64,000 bases of DNA, taken from the NCBI GenBank assembly GCA_963710865.1, contig CAVQBR010000001.1, forward strand, positions 1-64,000. The letters run 5' to 3'. This stretch comes from PRDV01 sp963710865 (GTDB lineage: Bacteria; Babelota; Babeliae; Babelales; Babelaceae). The first letter of the stretch is position 1. Every line of letters begins with the position of its first letter. Below, piece after piece: positions 60,543-64,000 of this stretch. The notes beneath the pieces were generated by a model. That model ran no database searches. It saw only the letters and a list, made by a program, of their open reading frames with translations, and was not told the origin of the DNA. Both the position numbers and the translations under genes were made by a program.

Positions 60543-62453
60543 TTATTTTTCAACTGTAGCAGCCTGTGCATCTAATAAAAGATTGACTATGGCACTGCGA
60601 TTCTTACGAATTGCAATACCCAAAGGTGAAACTCCCTTACAGAGGGTTTCAGTCTTAGCACCATGCCGTAAGAGTATAACAACCACACCCAAATGACCTT
60701 TCTGGCAAGCAATAAACAATGGAGTTTTTCCATTGACCGCACAAACTTTCTCAAGATCCGCGCCTTTGGACAAAAGTAGACCAACAACCTCCTCATGACC
60801 CTCTTGTGATGCAAGATATAAAGCTGATGTATCATTCACTGTCTCGTTCACATTCCAAGGTTCAGCACAAGCGGAAACTCTATCTGCCCTGCCATGATAA
60901 GAGTCAGATACCAAGCTACGCGCTTCTTTCATTATCTGCGTCTTAAGATCGGCATGAAGCTTCTTTCTTCTAGTAAGTTGTGCAGCATGCAGTAATTTAA
61001 CTATCTCATGATATTCCTTTAACTCAGCTATGAGAAGCGGTGTACATCCTCGGTATGGAATTTCCGGATTGGCACCTGCTTGTAATAAGCACTTTACAAC
61101 AGCGGCGTGGCGATTGTACGTAGCTATACTGAGCGGTGTAGCCCCGCGAAGCTCCTTATTTACCGAAGCTCTCGCTCGTAAAAGCAGCTTAACTATCTCC
61201 AGATTTCCATTTGCAGATGCAATATGCAAGAGATGAGGTACTTTATTAACTATATCCGGGTTTATGAGAGCAGTAAGATCGTCAAACTTCCCCTTTGAAA
61301 CGAGATCAATAATACGATAGCTTGTCAGCATCCTTGCCACATGGTTATGTCCACCTTGTAGAGCTATTTCTTCTGGAGTTAAGCCATTGCACGAATTGTC
61401 AGCCCGAGCACCAGCTTGCAATAATAGTATCACGAGTTCGATGGAGCCTAACTCCGCAGCTCTAAAAAGTGGAGTTTTTCCATTGCATAGTACTTCTTTG
61501 TTAGCTCGTGCTTCTAAGAGTGTTTTTACTACTTGAATATGACCTTGTTCGATAGCAAAATAGAGTGAAGTACGTCCACTATGCGAAGCCTCAATTCGCG
61601 CACCATTGCTTATGAGCAGTTTCACCACCTGAGCGTAACCCAAGTATGATGCTACGATCAAGGGAACTGATCCCTGCGATAGTTTCTCAGGATCAGCGCC
61701 CTTAGACAGAAGAAGAGCAACTACATCTGCATGACCATGCTGTGCGGCGAGATATAAGGGTGTAAACCCATCGCTTTCTAGATTTACGTTCCAAGCAGAT
61801 ACAATCTTTTCAACCAAAGAAAGATCTCCAACACGAGCAGCATGCGCCAACTCATCAATATGACGAGATACGCGCATTCTTAACTGTTGAGTATGTTTTT
61901 GACGAAGTACGGGGACTACTTGATTATAATCTAACAATGTGGTGGAATCATCCTGCTCGTCTAAAGGCCCTCTCTCAGGAATTGTACCAGCCAACAACAC
62001 TTCTGCGATATCAGAGTACTCAAGAAATAGGGCAAGGTTTAAAGGCGTTATCATACCCAGAACGTCAGGATCAAACCATAAAAAGTTTTTGTCTGCACCC
62101 GCATTTAATAAACATCTAACAATATCAGCGGAGCGTGCTCGCACCGCCACATGCAATGGATTCTGGAGCAAAGATCCTTTATGAACATCTACCCCAAAAT
62201 CTATTAAAATCTGCACAGCGCGACTCTTATTTTGGGCAATCATCTGCAAGAGAAGCTCCTTACCAGAATCACTTTCCAGTCGCGACAGGTAGTCAGGGTT
62301 ACTTTCTATACGAAGGCATTTTGCTTCATCTGACTCTGTTGATATTAAAAGTTCATACAAATAATCCGGGTGATGCATTGTTTGCATCTGCATCCCATTT
62401 ATACTATAAGTAACCAACAGAAGCAGAGCTCCTTTTTTTATCCTATCAAGCAT
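60543..62453 (-). CDS. Exported ankyrin-repeat protein
   Basis: 636 residues. Signal-like N-terminus (MLDRIKKGALLLLVTYSINGMQ). Ankyrin repeats occupy most of the chain in blocks: about 60-165, 205-375, 400-475 and 530-630 (e.g. GFTPLYLAAQHGHADVVALLLSKGADPEK, GRTSLYFAIEQGHIQVVKTLL). Between blocks are helical linkers (VVPVLRQKHTQQLRMRVSRHIDELAH; HADLKTQIMKEARSLV). It ends soon after the last repeat (LLDAQAATVEK). Like the other two ankyrin genes it has no enzymatic domain. Confidence 0.9.
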   Translation of the reverse strand: MLDRIKKGALLLLVTYSINGMQMQTMHHPDYLYELLISTESDEAKCLRIESNPDYLSRLESDSGKELLLQMIAQNKSRAVQILIDFGVDVHKGSLLQNPLHVAVRARSADIVRCLLNAGADKNFLWFDPDVLGMITPLNLALFLEYSDIAEVLLAGTIPERGPLDEQDDSTTLLDYNQVVPVLRQKHTQQLRMRVSRHIDELAHAARVGDLSLVEKIVSAWNVNLESDGFTPLYLAAQHGHADVVALLLSKGADPEKLSQGSVPLIVASYLGYAQVVKLLISNGARIEASHSGRTSLYFAIEQGHIQVVKTLLEARANKEVLCNGKTPLFRAAELGSIELVILLLQAGARADNSCNGLTPEEIALQGGHNHVARMLTSYRIIDLVSKGKFDDLTALINPDIVNKVPHLLHIASANGNLEIVKLLLRARASVNKELRGATPLSIATYNRHAAVVKCLLQAGANPEIPYRGCTPLLIAELKEYHEIVKLLHAAQLTRRKKLHADLKTQIMKEARSLVSDSYHGRADRVSACAEPWNVNETVNDTSALYLASQEGHEEVVGLLLSKGADLEKVCAVNGKTPLFIACQKGHLGVVVILLRHGAKTETLCKGVSPLGIAIRKNRSAIVNLLLDAQAATVEK

Positions 62454-62820
62454 TGGTATCTCATTTTTGTATTTGATTTATAAGTACATAGGGGCATCTT
62501 TTGGGGGTAGCTTAAGCTGCAGCAAGCATAGCACAATAGAAATGTTTTCGCAATCCAGCCCCTATCTTAGCGCTATTCATTAATCAAAAAAAGTGCGGCT
62601 TGTGCAAGATCGGCTTCTTTTTTAAGATCGAATTCTCATCATCAGCGGTGACCTGGCCAGTGAAGACTGCACAATGAGGGTAAGAGCGTTATATGGTTAA
62701 TCTTACTTACTCTCAACTGCGGCAGTTGTAGCTTTCTGCTCGTCGGTAAACTAGACTGAAGGTAGAAAAACGCGGGTATAGTGTTTTCAAAAAAATCATA
62801 ATACCATCCCCGAGCGGAAA
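62454..62820. other. Intergenic, no gene seen
   Basis: About 370 bases between the ankyrin gene and the terminator of the next minus-strand gene. Nothing recognised. Confidence 0.5.
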
Positions 62821-62846
62821 CGCCCTCCGCTACTTAACGGAGGGCG
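62821..62846 (-). terminator. Hairpin after the right-edge gene
   Basis: CGCCCTCCG / CGGAGGGCG, a perfect 9 bp stem with an 8-base loop, 14 bases past the stop at 62860. On the minus strand only TTT follows, so the T-run is weak. Confidence 0.6.
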
Positions 62847-62859
62847 AGAATATCGAGGG

Positions 62860-64000
62860 TTAGGACGCAGGAAGCAACTGAGTTGCTTGAATTCCCCAAC
62901 CATTTACAACAGCTGCCCATTCTCCGGTACTCCAAATAATTAAATCATTACTTGGATCTGGAGCTAAGGATGACAGATCTCCCCAACGTTGGCCAATGTT
63001 CGCATTTAGGTAAGCGTTGAGTGGTCCAACATTATACGGATTACTCGTATTATTGGTAATCAAAACAGGATCTCGCAACGTACCAAGTGGATCCGAGGCC
63101 TTTCGTCCGGCATAAAAGACATTCGTATAGTCATTGTTACCAGATACTGTTCCCTCGATAACAAGATCACCATTCTTATTGGTCATGATAGCTGGAATGT
63201 AATAAAACTTTGGGTTATCTGTTATGGCAGTATCAAAGACCGTACCCCATTGTACCAATGCGGGACAGGTTGTCTCTGTTTCAATACCACACCCATTACC
63301 TGTAGGATCACCAGTTAGATCAAATTGATACCAACGCACACCGACTCGGTCTCCGGCAGGATTTCCTGTTCCAGTACTATCAACTTGAATGTTATGACAA
63401 ACATACAACTGTTTATTGCGCACATGAGGGGCTTTTAATGCACTAGAGCTTGTTTGTAAATACATAGCATTGACATTGCCAGGAGGAAGCTCGAGGGTCG
63501 TATAGAGATTGCCCGCATGAGGAGCATTTGCAGGATCAGTATAATTAGGAACATCTAAAAGAATCTGTTGTCCAAGAGTTGGTTGAGCCGATCCTGGGTT
63601 AAGAATGCGATAGAAAAAGAGTTGATTATAGGTACAGCATTCTGTCGGAGTACTGGGGGGCGGACAAAAGGGAACTATGTTTGGTAGGCAAGGATATTCA
63701 AATGCTACAGCATTTATAAGATACCCAAATTCGGCATCCGGATCAAAATTATCCGCCGGAGGAGTAAATGCAGAGATATTTGCTAATATTCCCGGGATTA
63801 CGGTAAATGCTGGAGAGGTATTACCTGTTATTATAGCGCTGTTAGGAATAACCAGCGTTGAAGTACCAAGGAAAGCACCAGTAGTAGCATCAAATGTATC
63901 CATGCTAATGTAAACAGCATTTACATCGGTTGCTAATTGTTGGTAATCAAGAGGCGCAGGGCCATCAGCTGGAATGTTTTGAGGAACCAATTGCTCATTA
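62860..64000 (-). CDS. Hypothetical secreted-type protein, 5' end beyond window
   Basis: At least 380 residues; the frame is open to the right edge (the TTG at 63990 is only the last possible internal start). Composition resembles a secreted beta-rich protein: Pro/Asn/Gly-rich, several cysteines (EYPCLPNIVPFCPPP, PTECCTYN) and short strand-like segments (VYISMDTFDATTGAFLGTST, LVIEGTVSGNND, IIWSTGEWAAV). It may be a beta-propeller like the BNR protein at 33060, but no Asp-boxes were seen. Family unknown. Confidence 0.7.
   Translation of the reverse strand, partial: NEQLVPQNIPADGPAPLDYQQLATDVNAVYISMDTFDATTGAFLGTSTLVIPNSAIITGNTSPAFTVIPGILANISAFTPPADNFDPDAEFGYLINAVAFEYPCLPNIVPFCPPPSTPTECCTYNQLFFYRILNPGSAQPTLGQQILLDVPNYTDPANAPHAGNLYTTLELPPGNVNAMYLQTSSSALKAPHVRNKQLYVCHNIQVDSTGTGNPAGDRVGVRWYQFDLTGDPTGNGCGIETETTCPALVQWGTVFDTAITDNPKFYYIPAIMTNKNGDLVIEGTVSGNNDYTNVFYAGRKASDPLGTLRDPVLITNNTSNPYNVGPLNAYLNANIGQRWGDLSSLAPDPSNDLIIWSTGEWAAVVNGWGIQATQLLPAS

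Overview
This window most resembles a chromosome segment of a protist-associated bacterium of the Candidatus Dependentiae (TM6/Babeliae) type. That is an inference. It rests on universal bacterial genes (rplI-dnaB-ruvC, dnaN-recF) scattered among many signal-peptide-bearing proteins with eukaryote-like folds: ankyrin, WD40, leucine-rich and J-like domains, PPP phosphatases, a kinase-like fold and AAA+. It also rests on several copies of the AAA-ATPase-like/PD-(D/E)XK (DUF1703) family. No rRNA, tRNA or CRISPR array was recognised by eye.

Layout. 1-5 kb: the tail of a frameshifted methyltransferase, then two tandem exported J-like proteins that lack HPD. 5-7 kb: an AbiEi/AbiEii toxin-antitoxin pair. 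7-8.5 kb: a non-coding stretch holding diverged ~200 bp repeats. 8.5-14 kb: an exported PLP enzyme and two ankyrin proteins. 14-22 kb: two DUF1703-type proteins flanking a pseudopilin operon and rplI-dnaB-ruvC. 22-28.5 kb: a paralogous exported family, one member fused to an AAA+ ATPase, then gene debris (a dnaB fragment and a truncated third copy), then a metallo-beta-lactamase/LRR protein with a decayed second copy of its 3' part.

28.7-35 kb: a 15-repeat WD40 protein, a CapA-like protein and a BNR/sialidase-like protein. 35-45 kb: an AbrB-like orphan, recF-dnaN, a protein with two CX3CX3CX3C tetrads, an aquaporin, an ArfB-like release factor, and two PPP phosphatases, one joined in frame to a YbaK-type deacylase. 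45.5-49 kb: a duplicated block (acidic-tail gene end plus small exported protein) split by a 5'-truncated group II intron.

49-54.3 kb: a DUF488 protein, a ProX-type deacylase broken by one amber codon, a kinase-like exported protein, an orphan 'mobile mystery protein A' regulator, a frameshifted exported J-like gene, and a HigBA-like pair. 54.4-64 kb: a frameshifted small gene, a third DUF1703-type protein, a membrane-anchored unknown, an AAA/nuclease-like protein, a third ankyrin protein, and a secreted protein running off the right edge.

Taken together, a thin layer of housekeeping genes sits in a region of duplicated, exported, probably host-facing proteins. Active decay shows as frameshifts, nonsense codons and truncated copies. 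Three toxin-antitoxin-like loci (AbiE, MmpA, HigBA) each have an inverted repeat just upstream that could be an autoregulatory operator. Starts were chosen mainly on purine-rich Shine-Dalgarno (SD) sites, which are clear for most genes here.
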